Below are positions 1-12,608 of a DNA stretch of 64,000 nt, piece after piece (position 1 is the stretch's first letter; every line of letters begins with the position of its first letter). Both the position numbers and the translations under genes were made by a program. Where the stretch lies: contig OX578152.1 of assembly GCA_951213105.1 (NCBI GenBank), forward strand, positions 69,294,727 to 69,358,726. Direction: 5' to 3'. The notes beneath the pieces were generated by a model. The model saw nothing but the letters and a program-made list of their open reading frames with translations. It did no database searches and had not been told where the DNA came from. The DNA is from Amaurobius ferox. Lineage: Eukaryota > Arthropoda > Arachnida > Araneae > Amaurobiidae.

Positions 1-589
1 GGGGCAAAATCGTTGAGGATTACAAATCTTTTGAAAAGTATACACTAGAGACAAGTAAATCTTTTTTGTATAAGCTTTTCTTTCTCAGGTTCTAAAAAGG
101 CAATTTTTTCTTCAAATTCTTCTAACTGATCAGAAAATATTATCAGTAGTTAAGACTATTTCAGCAGTCAGGTTAAGAAATGAAATATATATGCTCACAT
201 AATACAAAAATGCATATACATAAAATTATTTAAGCATATATATAATTATGCATTAATGCATTAATAATTATGCATTAATATATAAGTTTTTAATTATGCA
301 TTATAAAACTTATATATTAATTATGCATTAATATATAAGTTTTTATCCAGTTAAAAATACTTTATATTGAAAACAAATTCCATTTGGTAGAGCACAAGTT
401 TTCATTAATGATAATAACAAATATTAATCTTTAGTAAAAAATAAAATATAGTATAGATGTGATTAGAGATATATTTATAGATGTGAATATATCAATTTTA
501 ATATAACCTTGCCAAAATGTTTATTTTATTTGCCTAAATCATTATTTTAATACCACTTTTTGGAAAATATCCCGTCAAAAGGTTCATAC
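1..589. other. AT-rich intronic sequence of PDIA6 (3' part of window-edge intron)
   Basis: No coding potential was recognised. Around 235-345 there is an AT-only stretch in which the motif TTATGCATTAATATATAAG recurs in both orientations, so it can fold on itself. Because PDIA6 runs leftward and its final exon was not found here, this stretch is taken as part of the intron after coding exon 7. Confidence 0.4.
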
Positions 590-1330
590 CTATTTTTCAA
601 AATAGGAAAATATGTATTATGCAAACATGATTAAAAAATTAACCTTAATAAGTAACCAGAATATAGAAATAAGCTAGTTCGGTCAATCTAATATGCAACA
701 TTTAGAAGATGAATGGGAAAATATACTAATGGACTCTGAGATTCATGCGAATATATGCTAAAAGAATTAAAAGATCAGCCCTTAATAATAGCTAAAATAT
801 GAAAAAAAAAAACTAGTTTAGTCAATCTAATATGCAACATTTAAAATATGGGGATAGATGGAAAAAATACTAATGGACTCTCGGCGATTCACGGGTAAAG
901 TGAATTGCATAATCACTCTGTTTATGCAAAATTAATTAAAAAATTAACCTTAATAATTAATCAGAATATAAAAATAATTTAATATGCGATATTTAAAAGA
1001 TAGATATAGATGCAAAGAGATACTAATTGACTCTCGGCGATTCATGATAACATAAACTGAATAGTGCAATTGAACTGTTTATGCACAAATAATTATAAAA
1101 TTAACCATTTAGAGATTTATGCAAAATTTAACATCTTTTAATAAGTACATTTATTACTTTTATGAAAAAATGATCTTTTACATTCCACGCAGCAGTAAAT
1201 CCCCGTTGTCACATCGATTTGATTGGCATTAACACCCATGTGGCCGTAAATCCCCATTGTTATGTTGATTTGGTTGAAATTAGTGTGCACATAGCCGTAA
1301 ATTTACATTGACCTTCACAGAAAACAATTT
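590..1330 (-). repeat. Diverged copy of the hAT-associated satellite (inverse of 55020-55700)
   Basis: Three degenerate units of roughly 150 bp carry GGACTCTCGGCGATTCA-like cores near 732, 878 and 1030, each followed by an AT-rich block and preceded by a TCAATCTAATATGCAACATTT-like block. The reverse complement matches the 169-bp tandem units inside the hAT element at 54432-57045. The flank at 1190-1310 (GCCGTAAATCCCC motifs) matches the sequence next to those units at about 55020-55060. No terminal inverted repeats or transposase were seen here, so this is probably a fragment or a non-autonomous relative. Confidence 0.6.
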
Positions 1331-2469
1331 TCCATAGGAAACCATGCAAATTCCATAATCTGCAGTATGAAGTTTCCTGCAGAAACTACAGAGAAACTGT
1401 AGTAATTGGCATCTCTATGAGCAGGTCGGTAAATTGAAAATCCCCTGAATTTTCCAGAATTCTGAACAAAAAATTGATTTTCCCTGCAATTTCCCTGACA
1501 TTTTAATCCATTTTCAAATTCTCGATTTCCAGTAGTGTTATAGTAACTTTTAAACTTTTGTCTGCAGTTTCAAGAAATTTTTCTTTTAGTCAGAATGATT
1601 TCACTTTCTGATGATTACTTGACAACATTTGAAGCTTCTTCGGGGATATTGAATATTTATTATACTGATTTTTCTATTTTAGATTTCTTTTTAGGATATT
1701 TAGATTCTGTTAGCCTTTTTACTTTAACTGGTGATTTATCTATGCTCATGATGCTTTTATTCAAAGAACAGAGTGCTGCAACTTGTGCTATATAACAAAT
1801 ATTAGCTATTTCCTATTATTTTTAGTTTTCAAGTAATAAATTTGAATGTCCTAACTCAAAACACCACACTTAAGGAAGCTCATTTTATGCTTTCAAACTG
1901 GATTAGCTTTTGCATATGAATTAAAAAATATGGTTTTACATTTTAACAAAATTGCAAGTGATTCCTTTAAAAAATAATTATTAATATTTTAAAATTTAAA
2001 TTTAATATGTGTCTCCTGTACATCTCATGAGTGTTACCGCAGGAGTGTTACTAGTATTATTTTAAATAGGTTTTGATTTCTGCAGTTGGTAACAAAGCTA
2101 ATGGAAGCCATATTGTTCCTTCTTACCTAGTACAAAAAAGATTGCAAAAAATTAATAACAGAGTATAATTATATTTATAATCTAAATCACATTTTTATGT
2201 GATGTAAAGCTAAAAAAGGCAATTCATTTGAAAATCACCCATATTTAGAAATAAATAGAAAGAATTGTAATTCAAAGTTAAACATATTATTTTGAAGTAG
2301 GAAAACGAAATAATGCTCATTATAATAATTATTCAATGTTATTAATTTTCTTTTTGTGGAACATATATATATATATATATGTTATGTTTTATTACATACA
2401 TCAAGCGTTGAGGCCAAGGAGATTGAGGTTATGACAAATGAATAAAGAGTTTGGTATTTGTTATTTACT
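1331..2469. other. Intronic sequence without recognised genes
   Basis: AT-rich sequence with scattered short ORFs that resemble nothing recognised, including a 66-codon frame at 1595-1795 with no family match. A short (AT)n run lies near 2366-2382. Nothing else was identified. Confidence 0.35.
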
Positions 2470-2640
2470 AGCCGCCTTCGGCGACCAGCCTGTTCGCTAC
2501 CCTTGAAAATTCTGACCGTGGCAAACTTGCTAGCGCCATAACCCCGTGAAGTTAACAAAGTTTGGTTTAGTTTAATGACGTTAAAACTAATAATGAAATT
2601 TTAAGATGAAAAATAATGTTCTAGGGGGGGTTCTTGAAAA
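2470..2640. repeat. Possible interspersed repeat edge with GCCGCCTTCGGCG motif
   Basis: A GC-rich patch begins CTAGCCGCCTTCGGCGACC inside otherwise AT-rich DNA and contains the small palindrome CGCCTTCGGCG. Its abrupt composition change and self-complementary start suggest the end of an interspersed element. The class is unknown and the boundaries are guesses. Confidence 0.3.
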
Positions 2641-3109
2641 TTGATTTGTAAAGTGAATTTATTCTAATGTTTGTGAACTGTGAGATTCTGAGGATTTCTG
2701 TACCTGTAATCCTAGAAAAGGGATCCCTTTGATGTGTACTCACAGCCGGGATCAGCTGCCCCTATGTTTTTTATAGAGGTATGCTCCTCTATTTTTTGTT
2801 TTACATAAATGAAATTGTATCTGTTTGTCCGTATTTTTAGTATTGCATCATAAATGACAAGAAAGTATTTTTGAGACTGGTGATGTTAAATGTGAATTTA
2901 GTATTTAAGAAATAACGATGCTGCTCAGCGAAAAAAAGTTTTCTTTTAAAGATTGTCCCCACCACCACCCGAGGCATAAATGCACCGCAAACAATCTCCA
3001 TAACTTTCTTTTTATTTATTTTTTTATTTCTTCAGTGTCTAAATTTTTGCATTACGGTCCCAACCACTACCTGATATAAACAATAGTACATCGCCACAAT
3101 TCAATCCAG

Positions 3110-3590
3110 CATAATGAGCCAAAAACCTTAAAAGCAAACACTAAATTGGTTTTTATTTGTCCCTAGGTCAAAAACCGTACAAAAAGCAAACACTTATTCA
3201 GTTTTTAATTTCCCTAGGCCAAAAACCGTATAAAAAGCAATCACTGATGACATTTGCAAATATAATTTAATACCCATGCGAATATCCTCATCAGGATATT
3301 TGCATGGGTATCAAGAGCATGGCCCAAATATATCAGCCAGATACCACAGAACACTAATTCGGTTTTTAATTGTCCTTAGGCCAAAAACCTTAGGTATAAA
3401 AAGCAAACAGTTATTCGGTTTTTAATTGTCCCTATACCAAAACCCATATAAAAAGCAAACACTCATTCGGTTTTTAATTGTTCCTAGGCCAAAAACCGAA
3501 TAAAAAGCAAACACTTATTCGGTTTTTAATTGTCCCTAGGCCAAAAACCATATAAAAAGCAATCATTGATGACATTTACAAATATAATAA
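3110..3590. repeat. Minisatellite of hairpin-forming units
   Basis: About six to seven copies of a 52-60 bp unit whose core reads CGGTTTTTAATTGTCCCTAG followed by GCCAAAAACCG and an AAAAAGCAAACACTTATT spacer. Core starts lie near 3148, 3208, 3359, 3416, 3469 and 3520. The CGGTTTTT and AAAAACCG ends are complementary, so each unit can form its own stem-loop. Between units 2 and 3 a different hairpin is inserted: 17-bp arms at 3271-3287 and 3294-3310 with one mismatch and a 6-nt loop. Confidence 0.7.
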
Positions 3591-3599
3591 ATATAATAA

Positions 3600-4635
3600 T
3601 TTCACTCCCTATATTGTTATCACCACCCGATGTATACAACACATCACCATAATTCAATCATTTAAATTTTCGTCAGAACCTCATCAGAACCATGACGTCA
3701 TAACCTTGCCCACCTCCCCTCCACCATAGAAACAGTGCATCTGGGCGCGCATGTGGGTGAAAAATTGATCCCTGCTTTCGGGGTTTGGCCAAGAAATTGA
3801 AAATCATTACTTCCTTAAAATCCGGATCGTGCGGTTACTTTTTATTATTTCTTGACCAGATTGGGCTTGTAAGAAAGTGATCTTTGAGCTTTCTAAAAAT
3901 GTAAATTATTAGTTGAAATTGTCAGCACTTTTCACAATGCGAGGATTTAAAAACGAAAGTTCGTTTATTTGAGCCGAAAGTGACTTTTGTTTTAAAATCT
4001 TTAAAAAATATTAGAATTTGTCCCTGAGATTTGAAATTGATATATTTTTACTTGCAAGTATCTGCTCTTTATGGCCGTGTGATTTGTTTTTTTCTACGAC
4101 TTCTGGATGGTGGAGAGAAAAGGGGAAAAAACAGTCAAAATCGCATAAAACATTAAATAACAAAAGAAAATAATTCAAATTTTAAAAATCTGTTTTCACG
4201 TGTCACCTTTGCACGTGATTGCACACCATTGCCAACATATAGATAATATTTTGTTTGGTTGAATATCTCTAATACTAAAAACTCAAAATTTCAGAGAATT
4301 CCAAAAAAGTAAGGTTGAAAATGTTACTTTTTTTTAGTTGATCTGATATGGAATCACCCGATACTGTCGATCCCATTGTGATCCCATTATGGAATTTACT
4401 GGACATGTACAGCAAATAAATATGAGAAAAAAAAATTTAAATATGCAATTTTTGGTCAAATTGGATGACTTTGAAATGAAAAACATCATTGACGGGGTCA
4501 TGTGACATAAGAAAGGTCTTACATTAAACTACAAAATAAGCCTTATTTTAACATAATTGGCACATAAGATCAGCAGATACAAAATTTTGAACAAGCCTAG
4601 AATTGCGAAAAAATTGCCAAGTTTTCAAACTTCAA
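3600..4635. other. Intronic sequence without recognised genes
   Basis: AT-rich sequence with a somewhat more GC-rich patch at 3660-3800. No reading frame of note, no RNA gene and no clear repeat were found. It may be part of the same unclassified repeat as the minisatellite to its left. Confidence 0.3.
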
Positions 4636-5977
4636 ATATTTATTTATAAGTAAACAAGAAAGATCAATCATGCATAAAGCATTGATCATGAAACACTTTC
4701 CAACTGCAAAGCAATTTTATTCAAACATCTCTAAAATGTGATACATTCAGCAGTGATATTTTAAAAATTATCACAATACTACAGTTTATTATATTTGAAA
4801 ACTTCATCAAAAATAAATGAGCTTTACTCGAATAACGTCATCAAAATATAAATCGCCTGGCTCTATATAAAAGAAGTGAATATTTCATTCATAAACTTTT
4901 TTCCATTCCATTCATTCAGCGGCGATATTTTTAAAATTATCACAATACTACAATAATTTATTTTACTTAAGAACTTAAAACCATGGAGGTAAAAGTACTG
5001 TATAACTCCATGCTTAAATCTCCATTGAAAAAGGCAATAGAATCATCTGCTTTATGTAAAATCAATGAATGTTTCATTCATATCAGCTATATTGCAGACT
5101 ACAGAGCTAAATAATTTTGCGTTAAAGGAATTCAGCAATTCTTATACTTGCATAAGTGTTTATATTCTCCAAAAGTGAAAATCAGGCTTCGTTGTAAAGT
5201 AGAAATAATCAAAGTTTGATGATTATTTAAACTAAAAAATATTGTAATTGCATTGGTGCAGTATATAGATGTACAGAAAAAAAAAAAAAAAAAAAAAAAA
5301 GAGGTTTTAGGACCGATGCAACACTAAATATAAATTAAAAAGAACTTTAAAAATCACAATTTTGGCACAAGATGGATGGCATTGCTCATTTACACTCAAA
5401 TATATTGTAATTGCACTGTTTCGGAATATAGATGCACAGAAATTAAGCAAAAATAAAGCATTTTTAAGACGGGTACAACGGTAAATATAAATTAAAAAGA
5501 ACTTCAAAAATCACGATTTTGACACTTTCAAAAAAGATGGATGCTATATTTTATTTTGAAGTGGAGCACGTGATCTCTTCATAAGATATGGGTGTAATTA
5601 TTATTTTAATTTTTATTTAAAAACTACCAAATATATTTTGCTGAAATTTTTTTTATGGGATAATTTGAATATTTCCTAAAACTTTTGATGCAATTTGTTT
5701 AAAAAATGTTTGAAAAATTAGGTCTCATAGGGTTCCATGTATTTCATTTTTTCAACCTGAGTTCAATCCAAAACTAATTAGGTCACTAATTTTAATGAGA
5801 TTTTTGGGGTGATTTTATTATTAATTTATATTCCCATAGGTACCATAGACCATGTGAACAACATACTAGAATTTCATTTTGATAAAGTCATTTTTACCAC
5901 AGTTATAGTGCGAACGGACAGACAGACAGAATGAACAAAGTCAAACACTTTTCAACTACGTTGTAAAGTGTTAAAAA
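4636..5977. repeat. Interspersed repeat family A, copy 1 (about 1.34 kb)
   Basis: Aligns by eye over its length with 27882-29203, in the same orientation. Both begin with AACAAGAAAGATCAATCATG and both end with ACAGACAGACAGAATGAACA followed by an AAAGTGTTAAAAA tail. Near the left end AACACTTTCCAAC is complementary to GTTGTAAAGTGTT at the right end, so short, imperfect terminal inverted repeats are likely. No transposase was recognised, so this looks like a non-autonomous DNA transposon; the superfamily is not assigned. A poly-A run of about 22 nt lies at 5279-5300. Confidence 0.65.
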
Positions 5978-6847
5978 CTAATGCCAATTGAAGACTAAGA
6001 TTTTGCATAGTATTTTATATATAAGTAGACAACAAAATAGCCAAATTTTAATAGAATCCGGAGAGATTGGGTTGTGGACTGCATTAAATTGACATGGAAT
6101 GACTCCATTAGGAAACCTGGATTTGAGGCAGGTGTAAAAACGATAAAAACCTATTACTAATACATGGTATGGTAAAAGTGAGGGCACTTCGAAATCCAGC
6201 TTAGTGTACTGGGTTAGTTGGTGGGGCACAGCAAAACAAGCAGGGTGTCAAGAAATTAGACAGGTTTGTGTAGAAATGGGCAGGGAACTGCAGTCTTCTA
6301 AAACTGTCTAGAAGAAACACTAATATCAGTGTCTTTTGAATAATCTACTCCACTAATGCACATATCAACTATCTTACTATGTTCTTCACTTATATCATTA
6401 CCAGATTCATTCATTAATTATAAAATCAAAGATATTTCACCATGATTATTACAATACTTCTGACAAAATCCTTACTATAAGCACTCTCTCTGAAAATTGG
6501 CGATACGAATTCCCAGCCCTAACCCCCTTCTAAACATACAATTTGACTTTGAACTGATATGTGGTAACTGGTGAGTATATTACACATTTGTGACCAGACT
6601 CAGTTCATACTTGAAAGAAAATGACATAAAAGCAAAAATTATTTGCAGAAATGAACTTTTAGCATAGACACGAAGCCTAGGGAAATATGACTTTTAAATA
6701 AAGAATTAATTTAGAAAACAAGGCAAATTTTAAAGGAAGATGAAAATTATATATCATGCATACACAAAATGGTTTAATCTAATTATCTTAAGTTATGTGA
6801 TCTAAAATTTGAAAATCCATTTGAAAGGTTAAAAATAGAATACTTAC
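5978..6847. other. PDIA6 intron sequence after coding exon 7
   Basis: AT-rich. I looked on the minus strand for the expected last PDIA6 exon (an acidic tail ending in a KDEL-type signal) here and in the rest of 1-6847 and did not find it. The intron therefore appears to run off the left edge. Confidence 0.4.
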
Positions 6848-6933
6848 CTGATAAATTCTGAAATACCATCATAACTAAAAGAACCCCTCAGAATAGAGAA
6901 TTTCATTTTTCTAGCATTAACTACAGCCATGGC
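6848..6933 (-). CDS. PDIA6: PDIA6 coding exon 7
   Basis: Preceded by a TTTTCTAG acceptor and followed by GTAAGTATT. Encodes [20 protein letters not shown] and on to GISEFI (residues 377-404), then leaves two bases (AG) of a split Arg codon. It matches the conserved block after GFGYP in P5 proteins. The next exon is not in the window. Confidence 0.93.
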
Positions 6934-9900
6934 CTAGAAAACAGAAATATTAAAAATTAATAAGTAAATATTGCAAAAAGTTGACACAGATTTTCTTACA
7001 TATATAAAATAATTGTCTACCATATTTGTTTATTTCCAAGTATTTAAGAAGCCTCCAGGAAACCTGGGAGACTAAATCTTTGCATACTTATAAGTCATGG
7101 GACAGAACCTATCAAAGCCGGACTTTTTATTTACCTATCTGAAGGTGTAAGGTATCTGTTTGAATGACCAGGAAAGTGCTAACTAAATTAGACTGGAACC
7201 CAATGGGGGGGGGGGGGGCACCACAGAGACCGTACTATCCATTCCCTAGCCTATCGTCTCTTAGATAGACTTTTATACCTACAGATTTATCGTGTCCATA
7301 CTCCATATGAACACAATGATAATTTTGGGTGGCAATGGGGATCGAACACAGAACTACCATAAGCAATCCTCCTGCCTTAAGCACTGGGCTATCCAAGACC
7401 AAGGTGATGAGACTGAATTTGTTGGTCTCCATAAAGTAGGGAACTTCAATCCACAATTGGTGGGCTGCATGTAGCCTGTTGCCTGATTTAGTGCGGCCCG
7501 CCAATAAACATTTAAAAAAATTACTTTCATAGAATCATAAACTTATTTATATCATGACTATACTTTTATATTACAAAAAAATTTCTCGGTTATTTATAAA
7601 AGCAGGCAGTTTTATTTGCCAAGTAATAGGAATTTTCAATTTAGAGTTTTCAAAACTCTCTCATGCATAAGTTGAATTCAAAAATTTTCAGTGAATCTTT
7701 AACATCAGGCATCTGTATGCTGTTATTTAATGTAGAAAAAACTGCACAGAGCTGTTTTGCTTCAAATGAAAATCAATGCAAAACTTTTTGCTGTCTGCGA
7801 GGTACATAGATGTATTCAGTAAGTTCATTAGCATAATCAGGATTTCGGGAAAGGGAGAAGGGTATGACAATGGGGATAAAATGCTAGACTTTGTCTCCCA
7901 ATATGGATCCCTATAGAGAACTAACTAATGCTAATTTTCTACCAAAGAGGGGTTTATGATCACCACATAGCCTATGCCACCGAGTAAGTTAATGGAGAAA
8001 AGTGTGTTGAAGTGTTGAAAACCCAGACCACACAACAGACCCGAAGGTTTACTGTAGCTAAGTGTGTGGCCGGGAACGGAGAAAAGTGTGTAGAGCTTTT
8101 TGTTTCAATTGAAAAATAATTCTAAAGCACTTGTTGCCTAGGAGGTATATAGCTATATACATGAAGTACTCTGAGCTGTTTTGTTTTGATTGAAAATAAT
8201 TATAAAACTTCTAATGGCTGAGATAAAATTAATGTCACTTTGAAATGTAAAACTTTCCCTGGCAGAGTTCATTATGTTAGCAGGTTTAATGGTAGGTATT
8301 TGATCATGTTCAGGACAATAAACAAAATTTTTGATGCAAAATCTATCAATGAGCAATGCAAAATAAAAGATCTGCATCCAAAATCATAACATCACCATTG
8401 TTCGATCATGATTATTGGTGTCTACCAAAAAAGCACTGTATTGTGCATGTTATCAAACATTGAAAGCAAACTTCAAAATAAGCATGGCGCCATATTGTCA
8501 AAAGTAAACTATCGGATTGAGATACTAGTTTTCAGACGCCACCATAGCTATTTATAATGATCCAATGATTAGTGAAATCAGAGAAGGTAGAATAGTTAAT
8601 GTAGTCATTGGAATGCATAACAAACTATTTAAGAACAAGAATAAATGATCATGATTGTACAGATTTGTTCTGGAGCCAGATATCACGGCCAGGGACAAAA
8701 AATGAGAAAATTTCCAATTTAAATCTGAAATTTTATCAGTTTTTGATGAAAATATGCATTTTTGCCTGATATTTTAGATCTTTTATTTTTATTGCCTGAT
8801 ATCTAAGTTTTCCATGTTCTCCCTAATACATATGAACCCTAGTATATGTACATATATTTCTATGCATATGTGAATACATACATATTTGTGTGCTTGCACA
8901 CATAAGTGTGTATGTATTTGTTCATATGTGCAGCTTGTGATCTTCTGGCTTATTCAAATGCAGCCCTTGATTCATTTGATAAAACTTTAATGGATCACTC
9001 TTCAACCTATAATGAATCATTAAAGGTTGATCACACTGTCATAGAGGATTGCAAACATTTTCTTATAATTATATTAAGTATGTGTTATTTCATGAAGAAA
9101 GCTAAACATCTCAAAACTGGTCTAGAAATGGTATCTGCAATAGGAGTATAATCTTAAGAGGCATTGATTAACAAATTTGGTCAAAAATAATGTTGCAGTT
9201 TACTTCTACAATAAAATTCCATCAATAATATGAATTAATAAGCCTATTAATATATAATAAACCTATTTGCAATAACATTAGATTAGCATAGCTTACTGTG
9301 GCTAGCTATAACTATTAAAAGTACCAACAAATTTCATATTTTCTTCAATGCCGAATAATTCCAAAATTTAAACAAAAAATGTCAAACTGCATTTTATAAA
9401 AATTGAAAGTTCAAGAGCCCAGATAAAACGTGTGCACATTTAAATAGTGTACACTTGAATGGAAATATTATCATTATAATGGAAGTACAGATTAGCCATT
9501 AGTATTTTCTACACAGTAATATCTATACAGTATAATACTGTTTCTTAATGTTTCTGTTTTTAAAATATTCTAGACTGGAAACATCTACTAGATCAAAAAA
9601 ATCGAACACAACTAAATACAAAAATGCACTTATAACAGGAGATAAGCAAAACATGCAATATTTTCCAAGGAACTTCAATTCATAAAATGTACTCAAAACA
9701 CTAGCTAAAATTTTTATATTACCTGATTTTTCCATATTTTGAACCTTTTAAAATTTTCTGAATGGCATGCTTAAAATTCCCCGATAATTCCAGAGTTCTA
9801 TGTCTGTAGCAAACCCTCTGCTATAAGTTTTAATTTAAATGCATAATTAAAAAAAAATTTATGTATACTTGATTGAATGAATAGCGTTTGTTTTAACAAA

Positions 9901-12568
9901 AATATCTTAAAACATTTAAATATAGGTAAATTTTTGTTTTGACACAGAAGATTAAACATAAGTAATTTTCCTATATAACATATTATGAATTTTTGCCAGA
10001 GAAAAACAAGGAATTCAAAATATCCAAGGAAAAATAAATAAATAAGTAACCCTAAAATTTAAATATGAAAAGCAAGATTATTTTTAACTATGGGGACCAT
10101 GCTCATCATTTCAAAAGTACAAACGATATCGCCACTACATGTACTAAAGAATTGAAATACTTACTGGATATCCAAAACCACCAATGCCTAAAGAGTCCTC
10201 CAGCTGAGGCTGCTGCATAGCTTCAGCCCAAATCCAGCCCCACCTGTTCTTTTTGTACCTCTCCCCAACTCTTTTCAAGATATTGATGTATTCATTCCTG
10301 CAGGCAGACTGACAGTCCAGAATATGGGGCAAGATGCTAATCACACAGAGTGGCTGACCTTCACAGGCATCCTTGACAGCAGTTTCACTTGTGATCTAAA
10401 GTACAATGAAATTATAAAGGAATGTTAAAACCTTGATTATAGACATTGTGAGATATCTTAAAGGCATAGAATTCATTTAAGCTAGCTTGTATACACTGTG
10501 TTGCCTATAATTTAAGAGATATGCAAATTCTAGTAGTAATTTAAATGATATTAATCTTAAAAAATTATATTAAAATATATATTTAATTCTCTTAAAAGGA
10601 AGTATAAGAATCTCTGTTCTTGCTATATAAAATTATCTATACAGGCAAATCTGAAGAACGAAACAACCTGGTGTTTTTGATGGTGATAACAAATTTACAA
10701 AAAATATTAAGTTTGGTCAGCATAAACCAAAAAAATCTGATATAAGTAGCACATGACTCTCCCTACATAATACGACTGTACTTTCACAGCAAAACTATGG
10801 TGTATAAGATCTAAAGCACTGTTTTTGACATTGAATTAATACCACATAAATTGAAATTTACTTACTACTTTCTAATTTTATGCAACTTTTCTTAAACATG
10901 AGCATATCTCGAAAACAGTTCATGTTAGCATTCTAAAGTTAGTGTCATCAATGTAATAATAAAAATTATGTATAAAATGATTATTTAACAGTATTGAAGG
11001 TTCTGATATTTTAATGAGTTTTTCAAAAATTTATAAGTTGCACAATATCCTAAAAAAGGTCGATAGTAGTGCTGTAAAGTTTGTATCAATCATTTTCTAA
11101 TTAAAAATTATGTCTAAAATGATTATTTATCATTAGTGAAGATTCTGCTTTTTTTTCAAAAATTGAACATTCAACCGTGTTTAAAATCAATAAGGTTTCT
11201 GTATTCACTGATTAGAATAATCTTACTAAATTACTTTCGAAATGCTTTATTCATTTGTTAGATATCATGTCCGCTGGCACCAATATATACACACTTTAAC
11301 ACACACATCCACTCAAAAGCATTCAATTTGAGTTAAAGGATGCTTAAAATGTGCACTTCCGTCAAAAACTCAAATTTTTCTACTCCATTACAATACTTTC
11401 CCTATACATTATACTAAGTATTTAAGAAAAGTACCAAAGATAATAAAATTGTCGCAAAAGATATATGCAAATAATTTTTATCCTGTTGCAACACTCAGTT
11501 AAACATAATAGAAAATATATGAATTTCAAAAATGTGCCAAAATAAAACAGAATATATAAATTGAAAATAACAATGATTCCCATAATCATATCTCAAAATT
11601 ATAAATGATATAATTCAATCAAAAATGTAATACAGTCAGTTTTACATCAATTTCTTTATTATTTAAACTGGATAAATTGAAGGAAAATTGTTGACCATGA
11701 TAAAAACATATGATTGAATTTCACTGTTATATAATATGATATAAATTTCTTCAAATAAAGTTTCAGGAAAAATAAATTATCTACATAATGATATGTTCAT
11801 GAAAGGTCTAATATTCGTTTCCTTAATGTCCTTGACTATCCCTGGTCATAAAAGCTTAAAAAATAGACAAGCTTGACCGCAGTGAAGTAGAGAATAACTA
11901 TACCAAATTAGAAAAAAAAAATTAGGAAGTAACACTGCTACTTATTATAGATTGATATGAAACATCACTCCTTTCACATATTTCGAAAGGATTGATGTGT
12001 GTTGTGTGTGATGCTAGTACAAGGTATATAAGGAAAGGTTTCAATATTTTTTGGTTTTGGTTTTTTTGAAATGCTTTTAATTCATTTATTTATTTAATTA
12101 TACTTATTCGATAAATTAATAGAATGCAGCTTATTTTGTCTGAATCAGACCACAAATGACAAAGTTATCAATGGTGAAATGTTTGGATATAACATTTGCT
12201 GTTGCATCACAAGTGTGTTGTTAGTGCAAGTCGACAAATAGCTCAGATGTTGTAGATCTAAAATTCAAATTTTTTAAACTTTTCTACCAGCAGAGTCAGA
12301 GAATATAGACGAATGCGCGAACACCGTTCGCATAAAGTTTTTCGAATAGCAGAAATTTTAAAGATTTAAATTTTTTTTTTTTCCTTTTTTTTTTTTTTTT
12401 TTTATGAGCAATGCATATGCACTGTTACTTTCATTTTCAAAAAACTATATTATATATCTAACTCTGGTAAATCATGTTTTTCTATTTACTGGTACCCTGA
12501 AAATATTACCTGAATAAATTAGGTAACCAGAAAATCAATATTTTTTGTGAGATGTGTGCCAGTATATG

Positions 12569-12608
<40 letters not shown>

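Noticed and set aside
3110..3590. CRISPR-like array
   Set aside because: Units are contiguous variants of one sequence without unique spacers, and the genome is eukaryotic.
1..6847. Search for the last PDIA6 exon
   Set aside because: No minus-strand stretch encoding an acidic tail with a KDEL-like end was found; the exon is assumed to lie beyond the left edge.
7235..7504. 89-codon ORF on the minus strand
   Set aside because: It lies across the diverged SINE and a poly-G tract.
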